Made by a program: the position numbers and the translations under genes | Shown: positions 29,079-39,685 of the stretch, one piece after another | Layout of the letters: each line of letters starts with the position of its first letter | Numbering within the stretch: the stretch's first letter is position 1 | The notes under the pieces: model-generated | The model's input: only the letters and a program-made list of their open reading frames with translations | Databases searched by the model: none | Told to the model about the DNA's origin: nothing | NCBI RefSeq assembly: GCF_034377145.1 | Contig: NZ_CP139707.1 | Span: 1,187,001-1,251,000 of the forward strand | DNA from: Sulfitobacter sp. OXR-159 | GTDB taxonomy: Bacteria > Pseudomonadota > Alphaproteobacteria > Rhodobacterales > Rhodobacteraceae | DNA length: 64,000 nt | Direction: 5' to 3'

Positions 29079-29480
29079 ATGGAGAACCTGATAGAACTGG
29101 AGACAGAAGGCGGTGTGATGCACGATTTTCTGCCGTGGCTGATTGAGGGGTTCGAGATCCTCGCGGCGGTCATCGACATCGCGGCCATCATTCTGCTGCT
29201 GATCGGCGCGGCGCGTTTCCTGACCGGGGTGACGATTGCCGAGATCGCCAAAAAGGGCGCGGAGCGGGTGCGCCGCACCAACCGCGAGCGCATCGAACTG
29301 GGGCGCTACATCCTTGCGGGGTTGGAGCTTTTTATCGTGTCGGACGTGATCCACACCGCGATCAGCCTGCGGTTTGCGGACCTGCTCTTCCTGCTGATGC
29401 TGGTCATTATCCGCTCCATCACCTCTTTCTTCCTCGACCGGGAGTTGGAGCAATTGAAAAAGGAACTTGGCGATGACTGA
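29079..29480 (+). CDS. DUF1622 family membrane protein
   Basis: 133-residue inner-membrane protein with three or four hydrophobic segments (about residues 25-50, 75-95 and 100-115) and the DUF1622 features RFLTGVTIAEI, RTNRERIELGRYILAGLE and SDVIHTAI. Function unknown. RBS GGAGGG lies 5 nt before the start. Its end overlaps the flavodoxin gene by 8 nt. Confidence 0.75.
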   Translation: MENLIELETEGGVMHDFLPWLIEGFEILAAVIDIAAIILLLIGAARFLTGVTIAEIAKKGAERVRRTNRERIELGRYILAGLELFIVSDVIHTAISLRFADLLFLLMLVIIRSITSFFLDRELEQLKKELGDD

Positions 29481-30189
29481 CTTTTCCGACCTCAAAGCAC
29501 TCTATGTGAACTGCTCGCTCAAAAAGACACCGGGCGACAGCCATACCCAACTTCTGATGAACGCCAGCGCGGGCATCATGGAGGCGCAGGGGGTGAGCGT
29601 CGAGCACCTATACCTGCTGGACCACCAAGTGCCGCCGGGCGTCTATCCGGACATGACCGAGCACGGCTGGGACCGGGACGATTGGCCCGCGCTCTGGGAG
29701 AAAGTGCTGGCCGCCGACATCCTGATCATCGGCACGCCGCTCTGGCTGGGTGAGGAAAGCAGTGTCTGTCGGGTGTTGATCGAGCGGCTTTATGCCATGT
29801 CGGGCAAGTTGAACGACAAGGGTCAGTCGGTCTTTTACGGCAAGGTCGGCGGCTCGGTGGTGACGGGCAATGAGGACGGCATCAAACATGTCGCCATGAC
29901 TACCGGTTTTGCGATGAACCACCTTGGCTACACCATCCCGCCGCAGGCCGATTGCGGCTGGATTGGCGAGGCGGGGCCGGGGCCGTCTTATGGCGATGAT
30001 GTGGACGGCAAGCGCGCGGGGTTCGACAACGAATTCACGCAGCGCAACACCACGATCATGACTTGGAACACGATGCATTTGGCGCGCATGCTGAAAGCGG
30101 CCGGCGGCTATCCCCAAAAAGGCAATGACCGCAACGCTTGGGACGCGGGCGCGCGGTTTGATTTCGAAAACCCGGAGTATCGAAGCTGA
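29473..30189 (+). CDS. Flavodoxin-fold NAD(P)H-dependent FMN reductase-like protein
   Basis: 238-residue protein of the flavodoxin_2/FMN reductase group: LYVNCSLKKTPGDSHTQLL is the phosphate-binding loop of FMN, GTPLWLGEESSVCRVLIERL the second flavin loop, and GSVVTGNEDGIKHVA the third. It may reduce quinones or supply electrons to acyl-CoA metabolism; this is inference. Start at 29473 overlaps the previous stop; the next gene starts 1 nt after its stop. Confidence 0.78.
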   Translation: MTDFSDLKALYVNCSLKKTPGDSHTQLLMNASAGIMEAQGVSVEHLYLLDHQVPPGVYPDMTEHGWDRDDWPALWEKVLAADILIIGTPLWLGEESSVCRVLIERLYAMSGKLNDKGQSVFYGKVGGSVVTGNEDGIKHVAMTTGFAMNHLGYTIPPQADCGWIGEAGPGPSYGDDVDGKRAGFDNEFTQRNTTIMTWNTMHLARMLKAAGGYPQKGNDRNAWDAGARFDFENPEYRS

Positions 30190-30190
30190 T

Positions 30191-31693
30191 ATGACACAGG
30201 ACGATTGGCCGATCTGGCAGGGCAACATGGCCGCGCAATGTTTGGCGCGGCCCGATGACGCCTTGGCGATCATTGATCTGACCGGCGCGGCCCGCCGCGA
30301 CGTGAGCTATGGCGCGCTGCATGAGATGGTCGATGGGCTGGCCCGCGCGCTGAAGGCCGAAGTGGCCCCCGGTGACCGCGTGGGTGTCTTGCTTAGTCAA
30401 TCGCCATGGTGCGCGGCGGCGCATCTGGCGATCTGGAAGATCGGCGCGATCTCTGTGCCGCTGTTCAAGCTTTTCAAACGTGACGCGCTGGCCAGCCGGA
30501 TTGGCGATGCAGGCTGTGCGATTGTGCTGACCGATGCCGAAGGCGCGGACCTGCTGGGTGATCTGGCCTCCCCGTGGATGGCGGCTGATGTGGGCACGGC
30601 AGGCGGCCCGGTCGACTTTGCCGATGTCGGCCCCGAAGACCCCGCCGTGCTGATCTACACCTCCGGCACCACCGGCACGCCCAAGGGCGCGCTGCACGGG
30701 CATCGGGTGCTCTCGGGCCATTTGCCGGGCGTTTCGGTCAGTCATGATCATCTGGGGAAAGACGGCGATTGCCTTTGGACGCCCGCGGATTGGGCATGGA
30801 TCGGCGGGCTCTTCGACGTAGCGATGCCTGCGCTGGTACTTGGCGTGCCGGTGGTGGCCGCACGGATGCCCAAGTTCACCGTCGAAGGCTGCGCCGATGT
30901 GATTTCGCGCGGTGAGGTGCGCAACGTCTTCTTCCCGCCCACGGCGCTTCGCATGCTGAAAGCCGCGGATGTATCCTTGCCCGGCCTGCGTTCAGTCGCC
31001 AGTGGCGGCGAGCCTCTGGGCGCCGAGATGCTGGCATGGGGTCGCAAAGCCTTCGGGCTGGAGATCAACGAGTTTTACGGCCAGACCGAATGCAACATGG
31101 TGGCCTCAAGCTGCGGGGGTGACTTCCCGGCGCAGCCGGGCTGCATCGGCAAGCCGGTGCCCGGTTTCGAGATCGCCGTGCTGGATGAGGGCGGCCACCC
31201 CACCGATGCCGAAGGCGATGTGGCGGTGCGCAAAGGCGCGCCCTCAATGATGCTGCGCTACTGGCACCGGCCCGAGGAGACGGCGGCCAAATTCCACGGC
31301 GACTGGCTGCTGACCGGCGACCGGGGCATCTGGGAGGGCGACTACCTGCGCTTTGTGGGCCGCGAGGATGACGTGATCACCTCCGCCGGTTACCGCATTG
31401 GCCCGGCGGAGATTGAGGATTGCCTGCTGACCCATAGCGCTGTCGCGACCTGCGGCGTGGTCGGCAAACCCGATGCGCTTAGGACCGAGATCGTGAAGGC
31501 CTATGTGGTGCTGAAACCCGGTGCTGAGGTGGAGGCGAAGGAGTTGCAAGATTGGGTCAAGGACCGGCTCGCAAGCTATTCCTACCCGCGCGAGATCGCA
31601 TTCGTGGAGGACCTGCCGATGACCGTCACCGGCAAGGTAATCCGCAAAGAACTAAAGCGTCTGGCGGCGCGAGAGAATGAGGACGTAACATGA
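30191..31693 (+). CDS. AMP-dependent acyl-CoA synthetase
   Basis: 500-residue adenylate-forming enzyme: P-loop-like [32 protein letters not shown] and the C-terminal catalytic Lys in [14 protein letters not shown]. It activates a carboxylic acid to its CoA thioester. Within the leucine operon the likely substrate is isovalerate, methylcrotonate or acetoacetate, the last being the end product of this route; sequence alone does not decide. Its stop overlaps the start of the carboxylase beta gene (ATGA). Confidence 0.85.
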   Translation: MTQDDWPIWQGNMAAQCLARPDDALAIIDLTGAARRDVSYGALHEMVDGLARALKAEVAPGDRVGVLLSQSPWCAAAHLAIWKIGAISVPLFKLFKRDALASRIGDAGCAIVLTDAEGADLLGDLASPWMAADVGTAGGPVDFADVGPEDPAVLIYTSGTTGTPKGALHGHRVLSGHLPGVSVSHDHLGKDGDCLWTPADWAWIGGLFDVAMPALVLGVPVVAARMPKFTVEGCADVISRGEVRNVFFPPTALRMLKAADVSLPGLRSVASGGEPLGAEMLAWGRKAFGLEINEFYGQTECNMVASSCGGDFPAQPGCIGKPVPGFEIAVLDEGGHPTDAEGDVAVRKGAPSMMLRYWHRPEETAAKFHGDWLLTGDRGIWEGDYLRFVGREDDVITSAGYRIGPAEIEDCLLTHSAVATCGVVGKPDALRTEIVKAYVVLKPGAEVEAKELQDWVKDRLASYSYPREIAFVEDLPMTVTGKVIRKELKRLAARENEDVT

Positions 31694-33294
31694 AACTGAC
31701 ATCCCAAGCCCTGCCATCCTCGGATGCCTATAAGGCTAATGAGATGGCCCATCTCAAGGCGCTGAGCGAAGTGCGTGACGCGGCGGAGGCTGCGGCCCTC
31801 GGCGGTGGCGAGAAATCCCGTGCACGGCATGAGAGCCGGGGCAAGATGCTCCCCAGAGAGCGGGTGGCGAACCTGCTCGACCCCGGCAGCCCGTTTCTGG
31901 AAATCGGGGCCACAGCGGCACATGGGCTTTACGACGGTGCGGCCCCTGCCGCCGGTGTGATCGCGGGCATCGGTCGGGTGCAGGGCCATGAGGTCATGGT
32001 GGTCTGCAACGATGCCACCGTGAAGGGCGGCACCTATTACCCGATGACGGTGAAAAAACACCTCCGCGCGCAAGAGATCGCCGAGGCGAACCATCTGCCC
32101 TGCATCTATCTGGTGGACTCTGGCGGGGCCAATCTGCCGAACCAGGATGAAGTCTTTCCCGACCGCGACCATTTCGGCGCGATTTTCTACAATCAGGCGC
32201 GGATGAGCGCCAAGGGGATCGCCCAGATCGCCGTGGTGATGGGCTCTTGCACCGCTGGCGGCGCCTACGTGCCCGCGATGTCGGATGTGACCATCATCGT
32301 GAAGGAGCAGGGCACGATCTTCCTCGCTGGTCCGCCGCTGGTGAAGGCGGCGACGGGCGAGGTGGTCAGCGCCGAAGACCTCGGTGGTGGCGACGTGCAC
32401 ACGCGGTTGTCGGGCGTGGCAGACTATCTGGCCGAAGACGACGCGCATGCTTTGGCGCTGGCCCGCCGCGCGGTGGGCCAGCTCAACAAGACCAAACCGA
32501 CAACCGTCGATTGGGCCAGCCCCGAAGAGCCTGCCTACGACCCCGCCGAGATGCTGGGCGTCGTGCCAGCCGATCTGCGCACGCCCTATGACATCCGCGA
32601 GGTCATCATGCGGCTCGTCGACGGCAGCCGCTTTGACGAGTTCAAATCCCGCTTTGGCGAGACGCTGGTCTGCGGCTTTGCCCATGTCAAAGGCTGCCCC
32701 ATCGGCATCATCGCCAACAACGGCGTGCTGTTTTCCGAAGCCGCCCAGAAGGGCGCGCATTTCGTGGAGCTTTGCAGCCAGCGTAACATCCCGCTGGTCT
32801 TCCTACAGAACATCACCGGCTTCATGGTCGGCCGCAAATACGAAAACGAGGGCATCGCGCGCCACGGCGCTAAGATGGTGACGGCGGTGGCCACCACCAA
32901 TGTGCCCAAGATCACCATGCTGGTCGGCGGCTCCTTCGGGGCGGGCAACTACGGCATGTCGGGCCGGGCATACCGTCCGCGGTTCCTGTGGTCTTGGCCC
33001 AACAGCCGCATCTCGGTCATGGGGGGCGCTCAGGCGGCGGGCGTGTTGGCCACCGTCAAACGCGACGCGATTGAGCGGGCGGGCGACACCTGGACCGAGG
33101 AGGAAGAGACCGCCTTCAAACAGCCGACGATCGATATGTTCGAGAAACAGAGCCATCCGCTCTATGCCTCTGCAAGGCTGTGGGACGACGGGATCATCGA
33201 TCCGCGCAAGAGCCGCGATGTGCTTTACCTGAGCCTTTCGGCCAGCCTAAACGCGCCGATTGAGCCGACGAAATTTGGTTTGTTCCGGATGTGA
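31690..33294 (+). CDS. mccB: Methylcrotonyl-CoA carboxylase, carboxyltransferase (beta) subunit
   Basis: 534-residue carboxyltransferase that moves CO2 from carboxybiotin to 3-methylcrotonyl-CoA. Key segments: [31 protein letters not shown] (characteristic of the MCC type), [14 protein letters not shown] oxyanion loop, and the second acyl-CoA domain with [31 protein letters not shown] and [16 protein letters not shown]. The [10 protein letters not shown] variant distinguishes it from propionyl-CoA carboxylase. Followed after 79 nt, with a hairpin, by the alpha subunit. Confidence 0.94.
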   Translation: MKLTSQALPSSDAYKANEMAHLKALSEVRDAAEAAALGGGEKSRARHESRGKMLPRERVANLLDPGSPFLEIGATAAHGLYDGAAPAAGVIAGIGRVQGHEVMVVCNDATVKGGTYYPMTVKKHLRAQEIAEANHLPCIYLVDSGGANLPNQDEVFPDRDHFGAIFYNQARMSAKGIAQIAVVMGSCTAGGAYVPAMSDVTIIVKEQGTIFLAGPPLVKAATGEVVSAEDLGGGDVHTRLSGVADYLAEDDAHALALARRAVGQLNKTKPTTVDWASPEEPAYDPAEMLGVVPADLRTPYDIREVIMRLVDGSRFDEFKSRFGETLVCGFAHVKGCPIGIIANNGVLFSEAAQKGAHFVELCSQRNIPLVFLQNITGFMVGRKYENEGIARHGAKMVTAVATTNVPKITMLVGGSFGAGNYGMSGRAYRPRFLWSWPNSRISVMGGAQAAGVLATVKRDAIERAGDTWTEEEETAFKQPTIDMFEKQSHPLYASARLWDDGIIDPRKSRDVLYLSLSASLNAPIEPTKFGLFRM

Positions 33295-33336
33295 TTGTGG
33301 CGCGAAGCGGGGGGGCACCCCTCCGCGATCCCACAA
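33295..33336 (+). promoter_or_regulatory. Intergenic hairpin between mccB and mccA
   Basis: TTGTGG ... CCACAA outer pairing plus GCGGGGGGG with CCCCTCCGC inner pairing form a long stem directly after the mccB stop. There is no T run, so it is more likely a processing or stability element that sets subunit ratio than a terminator. Confidence 0.45.
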
Positions 33337-33373
33337 CATATTCGGAGTCAGAAAGAGATGAAAAGGGTAGGGC

Positions 33374-35314
33374 ATGTTTGACACGATCCTGATTGCGAAC
33401 CGGGGTGAGATTGCTTGCCGGGTGATGGAAACCGCACAAGCCATGGGGGTGCGCTGCGTGGCGGTGTACTCGGATGCCGATGCGGGCGCGAAACACGTGG
33501 CGATGGCGGATGCCGCCGTGCATATTGGCGGCTCGGCCCCGGCTGAGAGTTATCTGAAGGGCGATGTGATCATTCAAGCCGCGCTGGATACCGGCGCGCA
33601 GGCGATCCATCCGGGCTACGGGTTTCTGAGCGAGAACCCCGATTTCGTGGAGGCGGTCGCGGCCGCGGGGCTCACCTTCATCGGGCCGTCGGCCAAGGCG
33701 ATCCGGGCCATGGGCCTCAAGGACGCCGCCAAGGCGCTGATGGTCGAGGCGGGCGTGCCCGTCGTGCCGGGCTACCACGGGGCGGATCAGGACGATGCGC
33801 TTTTGGCCGAGGAAGCCGAGAAGATCGGCTACCCGGTGTTGATCAAGGCCGTCGCGGGCGGCGGTGGCAAAGGCATGCGACTGGTCGAGGAGCCCAAGGG
33901 CTTTCAGGCGGCGCTCGACTCGGCACGCTCGGAGGCCAAGACCGCCTTTGGCAACCCGGATGTATTGGTCGAGAAGTTCGTGACTAAGCCGCGCCATATC
34001 GAGGTGCAGGTCTTTGGCGACGGCACCCGAGCGGTGCATCTGTTCGAACGAGACTGTTCGCTGCAGCGCCGCCACCAAAAGGTGATCGAGGAGGCGCCCG
34101 CGCCGGGCATGACAGAAGATATGCGCGCGGCCATGGGCCAAGCGGCGGTGCGCGCAGCCGAAGCGATCGGCTATGCCGGGGCAGGGACGGTGGAATTCAT
34201 CGTCGACGGCTCCGGTGGGCTCTCGACCGACGGGTTCTTCTTCATGGAGATGAACACGCGCCTGCAGGTGGAGCATCCGGTGACCGAACTGGTGACCGGG
34301 ATCGATCTGGTGGAATGGCAGCTGCGCGTGGCAGCGGGCGAGGCCCTGCCAAGGGCGCAGGAAGACCTCAGCATCAGCGGCCACGCCTTTGAGGCGCGGC
34401 TCTATGCCGAGGATGTGCCGAAGGGGTTTCTGCCCGCCACCGGCACGCTGACGCATCTGTCCTTCACGCCCCAGACCCGCGCGGACAGCGGTGTGCGGGC
34501 GGGCGACACGATCAGCCCCTTTTATGACCCGATGATCGCCAAGGTCATCGTGCACGGGCCTACACGCGACGTGGCACTGTCGCGCCTGCGCGCGGCACTC
34601 AAGGGCTGCGAGGTGGGCGGCACGGTCACCAACCTCGCCTTCCTCGGCGCACTGGCGGGGCATGAAGGCTTTGCCAAGGGCGACGTGGATACCGGGCTGA
34701 TCGCGCGGGATATCGACGCGCTGACCGCGCAGCCAGAGGTGCCGGGGCGGCATTTCGCGCTGGCGGGGATGGCGGCGCTCGGGTTGGATCAGCCGCAGGC
34801 AGAGGCCGGGTTCAACCTCTGGCGACCTCTGCGGCGGCAGGTGATGCTGGGTCATGATGGCGAAGAGCATTTGCTGAAGGTGCGTGTGCTGTCCGAGGAC
34901 ATGCAGCTTTGGACCGTGGCCGATCACGAGCTGCGCGCCGAGCGCATTGGCGGACGCTGGAAGATCGACGGCCATGTCGCGCCGGCGGTCTCGGTTGCTG
35001 GCGACGTGGTCACGGTCTTTGACGCCTATGGCATCGCCTTTGATGTGATCGATCCGCTGGCGCGGGCCGCCGCAGCCCACGGCGATGGCAACATCGTTGA
35101 GGCCCCGATGCCCGGTCTGGTCCGTGCCATCGACGCCGAGGTTGGCCAAAGCGTTGCCAAAGGCGACCGTCTGGCGGTGCTAGAGGCGATGAAGATGGAG
35201 CATTCGTTGCTCGCCGCACGCGACGGCGTGGTGGCCGAGGTGCTGGCACAGCCCGGTGATCAGGTCGAAGCCGGTGCCGCGTTGGTGCGGCTGGAAGCCG
35301 AGGAAGACGCATGA
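33374..35314 (+). CDS. mccA: Methylcrotonyl-CoA carboxylase, biotin carboxylase/carrier (alpha) subunit
   Basis: 646-residue subunit with ATP-dependent biotin carboxylase domain (IANRGEIACRV opening, GGGGKGMRLVEE ATP loop, EMNTRLQVEHPVTE active site, about residues 1-445) and a C-terminal biotinyl domain (EAPMPGLVRAI, LEAMKMEHSLL with the biotinylated Lys near residue 612). It carboxylates biotin for MccB. The birA gene in this window could supply the biotin ligase. Its stop overlaps the GST start (ATGA). Confidence 0.95.
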   Translation: MFDTILIANRGEIACRVMETAQAMGVRCVAVYSDADAGAKHVAMADAAVHIGGSAPAESYLKGDVIIQAALDTGAQAIHPGYGFLSENPDFVEAVAAAGLTFIGPSAKAIRAMGLKDAAKALMVEAGVPVVPGYHGADQDDALLAEEAEKIGYPVLIKAVAGGGGKGMRLVEEPKGFQAALDSARSEAKTAFGNPDVLVEKFVTKPRHIEVQVFGDGTRAVHLFERDCSLQRRHQKVIEEAPAPGMTEDMRAAMGQAAVRAAEAIGYAGAGTVEFIVDGSGGLSTDGFFFMEMNTRLQVEHPVTELVTGIDLVEWQLRVAAGEALPRAQEDLSISGHAFEARLYAEDVPKGFLPATGTLTHLSFTPQTRADSGVRAGDTISPFYDPMIAKVIVHGPTRDVALSRLRAALKGCEVGGTVTNLAFLGALAGHEGFAKGDVDTGLIARDIDALTAQPEVPGRHFALAGMAALGLDQPQAEAGFNLWRPLRRQVMLGHDGEEHLLKVRVLSEDMQLWTVADHELRAERIGGRWKIDGHVAPAVSVAGDVVTVFDAYGIAFDVIDPLARAAAAHGDGNIVEAPMPGLVRAIDAEVGQSVAKGDRLAVLEAMKMEHSLLAARDGVVAEVLAQPGDQVEAGAALVRLEAEEDA

Positions 35315-35979
35315 TTACGCTGCACCACTGCCCCCAGACCCGCTCGATGCGCACACTCTGGCTGCTGCACGAACTCGACGATGTGGAGTTTCAGGTCAAG
35401 GTTCATGCCTTCGACCGAAGCCTGCGCGACCCGGAATATCTAATCCTCTCGCCCGCGGGGCGGGTTCCGGCGCTGGAAATCGATGGAGAGCGCATGTTCG
35501 AGACTGGCGCGATCACGCAGTATCTTTGCGAACGCTACAGCCCCGACCGCATGGGCCGCTCTGTGGGTAGCCCCGACCGGATGGCTTGGCTGGTCTGGGT
35601 GCATTTTGCGGAAACCGTCAGCCAGCACACCGCGGCGCTGACCCAGCAGCACATCGCCCTGCGCGACGATTCCATGCGCAGCCCCATCGTGATGAAGCTC
35701 GAAGCCGCGCGGATCGGGAAATGCTATGATGCGCTGGAGGCGCGGCTCTCGACACCGCTGGAGAACCGCGACTACTTGTTGACCTCTGGCTTTTCGGCCG
35801 CCGATATCTCGGTGGGCCAAGCGGTCTATATGGCGCGGCATTTCGTGAAATTGGATGACCACCCCTCGGTCGCGGCGTGGTATGAACGGATCACGGAACG
35901 TGACAGCTTCGCACAGGCCTTGCCCGATGGGGCAAAGCTTTACGAGGAGGATTTCTACGCGCCATGGCCGATTGAGTGA
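35311..35979 (+). CDS. Glutathione S-transferase family protein
   Basis: 222-residue GST: thioredoxin-fold N-terminus ITLHHCPQTRSMRTLWLLHEL with LSPAGRVPALEIDG (cis-Pro) and FETGAITQYLCERY (Glu-Thr glutathione contact), then an all-helical domain with FSAADISVGQAVYMARH. The active-site residue is probably Ser or Cys in HHCPQTRSMR. The role in the leucine operon is unclear; detoxifying reactive enoyl-CoA intermediates is speculative. Coupled to mccA by overlap. Confidence 0.85.
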   Translation: MITLHHCPQTRSMRTLWLLHELDDVEFQVKVHAFDRSLRDPEYLILSPAGRVPALEIDGERMFETGAITQYLCERYSPDRMGRSVGSPDRMAWLVWVHFAETVSQHTAALTQQHIALRDDSMRSPIVMKLEAARIGKCYDALEARLSTPLENRDYLLTSGFSAADISVGQAVYMARHFVKLDDHPSVAAWYERITERDSFAQALPDGAKLYEEDFYAPWPIE

Positions 35980-36010
35980 CCGTGGCCCATTCAGGGAAGG
36001 AGAGCGGCCA

Positions 36011-36865
36011 ATGAGCCTTGGACCATGTGAGATTTTCGAGGTCGGCCCGCGGGACGGTCTGCAGAACGAAAAACGCGAGATTCCCGTGGCCGAAAAGGTC
36101 GCGCTGGTGGACAAGCTGAGCGCCGCAGGCTTTGCCCGCATCGAATGCGCCAGTTTCGTCAGCCCGAAATGGGTGCCGCAAATGGCCGGGTCGGGCGAGG
36201 TACTGGCGGGAATCACACGGGCCGAGGGCGTGCGCTATGCCGCACTGACGCCGAACATGCGCGGCTATGAGGATGCGCTGGCCGCAAAGGCGGATGAGAT
36301 CGCCATCTTCGCCTCGGCCTCGGAAGGCTTTAGCCAGAAGAACATCAACGCCAGCATCGAAGAGGCGTTTGAGCGGTTTGCCCCGATCCTTGAAGAGGCG
36401 CGGCATGTGGACATGCCGGTGCGGGGCTATGTCTCCTGCGTGGTGGAATGCCCCTATGACGGTAAGGTCGACCCCGGCGCGGTGGCGCGGGTGGCCGACA
36501 GGCTCTTTGCGATGGGCTGTTACGAGATTTCCTTGGGCGACACCATCGGCGCGGGCACGCCCGACAGCATCGCGCGGATGCTGCTTTCGGTGCGGGACGT
36601 GGTGCCGGCAGGGCGGCTGGCGGGGCACTACCATGACACGCACGGGCGGGCGATGGCCAATATCGACGCCTCGCTGTCGATGGGGCTGCGGGTTTTTGAC
36701 GCGGCAGTGGGCGGCTTGGGCGGTTGCCCCTATGCGCCCGGCGCGGCGGGCAATGTCGCCACCGAGGCGGTGAACGAACATCTGACGGCGCTTGGCTATG
36801 ACACCGGCGTCGATCAGGCGGTGGTGCTGGAAGCCGCTGAAATGGCGCGGGCAATGCGAGGCTGA
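36011..36865 (+). CDS. mvaB: Hydroxymethylglutaryl-CoA lyase
   Basis: 284-residue TIM-barrel lyase that cleaves HMG-CoA to acetoacetate and acetyl-CoA. FEVGPRDGLQNE is the divalent-metal site, SFVSPKWVPQMAG follows, and the C-terminal catalytic-Cys signature GGLGGCPYAPGAAGNVATE is intact. HYHDTHGRAMAN gives the two His metal ligands. Start at 36011 follows GGAAGGAGAG. Last but one step of the pathway; the hydratase gene starts 1 nt after its stop. Confidence 0.94.
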   Translation: MSLGPCEIFEVGPRDGLQNEKREIPVAEKVALVDKLSAAGFARIECASFVSPKWVPQMAGSGEVLAGITRAEGVRYAALTPNMRGYEDALAAKADEIAIFASASEGFSQKNINASIEEAFERFAPILEEARHVDMPVRGYVSCVVECPYDGKVDPGAVARVADRLFAMGCYEISLGDTIGAGTPDSIARMLLSVRDVVPAGRLAGHYHDTHGRAMANIDASLSMGLRVFDAAVGGLGGCPYAPGAAGNVATEAVNEHLTALGYDTGVDQAVVLEAAEMARAMRG

Positions 36866-36866
36866 C

Positions 36867-37649
36867 ATGTACGAGACTTTGACGATCGAAACCGACGCGC
36901 GCGGGGTGACGACGCTCACCCTGAACCGTCCTGAAAAGCACAATGCGATGTCCGCGCAGATGCTGGCGGACCTGACGGATGCGGCGGGTAAACTGGCCGC
37001 CGACGATGCGGTGCGTGTGGTGGTGCTGACCGGGGCGGGCAAATCCTTTTGCGCGGGCGGCGATCTGGGCTGGATGCGCGATCAGGCGGATATGGATGGC
37101 GTGACACGCTCGGTCGAGGCGGGCAAGCTGGCGACGATGCTGGGCGCGCTCAATGCGCTGCCGAAGCCGGTGATCGGGAAGTTGCAGGGCAATGCCTTTG
37201 GCGGCGGGGTCGGCATGGCTTCGGTTTGTGACGTGGCCGTGGGGGTCGATACGCTCAAGATGGGGTTCACCGAAGCCCGGCTGGGCATCATCCCGGCGAC
37301 GATCGGGCCATACGTTTTGGCGCGGATGGGCGAGGGGCGCGCGCGCCGCGTCTTCATGTCGGCGCGGCTTTTTGGCGCGGCGGAGGCGGTCGATCTGGGG
37401 CTGCTCGCCCGCGCCGTTCCGGCCGACGAGCTCGACGCGGCGATTGAGGCCGAAGTCGTGCCCTATCTCTCCTGCGCGCCGGGTGCCGTTGCGGCGGCCA
37501 AGAAGCTGGCGCAGGACTTGGGTGGAATCGCCACACCAGAGGCGGTGAAAATGTCGATCGACGCGCTCGCGGCACGCTGGGAAACCGAAGAAGCCGCCGA
37601 GGGAATCGCTGCCTTCTTCGACAAGCGCAAAGCCGCCTGGGTGGTCTAG
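36867..37649 (+). CDS. liuC: Enoyl-CoA hydratase, probably 3-methylglutaconyl-CoA hydratase
   Basis: 260-residue crotonase-fold enzyme. NRPEKHNAMSAQML, AGGDLGWMRDQ, the oxyanion-hole segment GNAFGGGVGMASVCDVAVG and the catalytic Glu in GFTEARLGIIPATIGPYV are present. FCAGGDLGWMR with an internal Trp-Met is typical of methylglutaconyl-CoA hydratases. It supplies HMG-CoA to the lyase encoded just upstream, completing the route from isovaleryl-CoA to acetoacetate. Last gene of the operon. Confidence 0.88.
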   Translation: MYETLTIETDARGVTTLTLNRPEKHNAMSAQMLADLTDAAGKLAADDAVRVVVLTGAGKSFCAGGDLGWMRDQADMDGVTRSVEAGKLATMLGALNALPKPVIGKLQGNAFGGGVGMASVCDVAVGVDTLKMGFTEARLGIIPATIGPYVLARMGEGRARRVFMSARLFGAAEAVDLGLLARAVPADELDAAIEAEVVPYLSCAPGAVAAAKKLAQDLGGIATPEAVKMSIDALAARWETEEAAEGIAAFFDKRKAAWVV

Positions 37650-37681
37650 CTCAAGGCTTTGGCGAAATGGCTCTATTGCGG

Positions 37682-37742
37682 GCCCGTGGGCGGCATTAAC
37701 CGGGCTTGGCCCGTTGACCCTACCCACGGGCAGAGTTAAACC
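37682..37742 (+). promoter_or_regulatory. Nested hairpins and putative promoter before nuoA
   Basis: Outer arms GCCCGTGGG (37682-37690) and CCCACGGGC (37723-37731) enclose an inner hairpin CGGGC-TTG-GCCCG (37701-37713); this may end the leucine operon message. A promoter-like pair TTGACC (37714-37719), 17 nt, TAAACC (37737-37742) overlaps the right arm and lies about 70 nt before nuoA. Confidence 0.4.
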
Positions 37743-37811
37743 CGTTCCAAGTTTGTCTGCGCGGGCTTTTGGCCTTTGCCTCATGCCGCGCACCGCGAAA
37801 GGAGCATCCCC

Positions 37812-38782
<971 letters not shown>

Positions 38783-38847
38783 GACAAGGGCCTGCGCCGG
38801 ATCGGGGCAGGCAAAAGGACGATGCGCCAAAGGCGCGGGACAGTGAG

Positions 38848-38886
38848 ATGGCGTTGATCGGCGCGTGGAAGGAAGATTTGCGATGA
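38848..38886 (+). CDS. Possible 12-residue coupling peptide before nuoC
   Basis: ATG at 38848 opens a 12-codon frame ([12 protein letters not shown]) whose TGA overlaps the nuoC ATG as ATGA. nuoC also has its own GGAAGGAAG site inside this frame. It could be a chance frame or a translational-coupling leader; no homologue is known to me. Confidence 0.25.
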   Translation: MALIGAWKEDLR

Positions 38887-39512
38887 GCGAACAACTGCAG
38901 GAACTTGGGGCCTATATCGAAGCCAAGCGGCCCGATTGTGTGCTGGGATGGGATGTCACCAAGGGTGAGTTGAACATGTCCGTGGCACTGGCAAATATCG
39001 CGGGCCTTGTTGAGTTCCTCAAAGGCGACCCGACCTGCCGTTTCTCGACTTTGGTCGATATCACGGCGGTGGATTATCCGGGCCGTGCGAAACGGTTCGA
39101 CGTGGTGTATCACTTCCTGTCGATGTACCAAAACCACCGCATCCGCCTGCGTGCCACCGCGCGTGAAAAGGATATGGTGCCCTCGATCACCGGCGTTCAC
39201 CCCAGTGCCGATTGGTTCGAGCGTGAAGTCTTCGACATGTTCGGCATCCTGTTTTCCGGTCACCCGGACCTGCGCCGCATCCTGACCGACTATGGCTTTC
39301 GCGGCCACCCGCTGCGCAAGGACTTCCCGACGACGGGCTATACCGAAGTGCGCTATGACGAAGCCGCCAAGCGCGTGGTCTATGAACCGGTGAGCCTTGT
39401 GCAGGAATACCGCCAGTTCGATTTCATGTCGCCTTGGGAAGGGGCCGATTACATTCTGCCCGGCGATGACAGGTCCGCGCCCGATGGCAATGTGAGCAAG
39501 GACGCGAAGTAA
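38883..39512 (+). CDS. nuoC: NADH-quinone oxidoreductase subunit C
   Basis: 209-residue peripheral-arm subunit (30-kDa family), separate from NuoD as in mitochondria-like alphaproteobacterial complex I. The family signature is [19 protein letters not shown] followed by [31 protein letters not shown] lies 7 nt before ATG 38883. Confidence 0.97.
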   Translation: MSEQLQELGAYIEAKRPDCVLGWDVTKGELNMSVALANIAGLVEFLKGDPTCRFSTLVDITAVDYPGRAKRFDVVYHFLSMYQNHRIRLRATAREKDMVPSITGVHPSADWFEREVFDMFGILFSGHPDLRRILTDYGFRGHPLRKDFPTTGYTEVRYDEAAKRVVYEPVSLVQEYRQFDFMSPWEGADYILPGDDRSAPDGNVSKDAK

Positions 39513-39685
39513 TGGGCGGGCTGGGCTGGCTGATCCTCTCGGCGCTGACGGCCATTCCAATGGTCAAGCTGCTGCCGTTCTTTGGCATTAATAAATACTG
39601 GGCGGCGGCCTGTCTGATCCCGCTGGGCACGATCGCCTTGCTGTGGTGGATGGGCATGAAGCTGCAAGAACTGGAGAAACGGTAA
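39512..39685 (+). CDS. 57-residue membrane protein between nuoC and nuoD
   Basis: Short frame absent from usual complex I lists: it starts on the nuoC stop (TAATG) and its own stop overlaps the nuoD start (TAATG), so all three are translationally coupled. The protein has two hydrophobic stretches (residues 3-24, [18 protein letters not shown], and 29-47, [19 protein letters not shown]) and a charged tail KLQELEKR, predicting a two-span hairpin membrane protein. I do not recognise a family. It could be an assembly aid or a supernumerary subunit; both are inference. Confidence 0.65.
   Translation: MGGLGWLILSALTAIPMVKLLPFFGINKYWAAACLIPLGTIALLWWMGMKLQELEKR

Noticed and set aside
33194..35149. 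651-codon frame antisense to mccA
   Set aside because: Shadow of a certain gene; His/Arg-rich composition.
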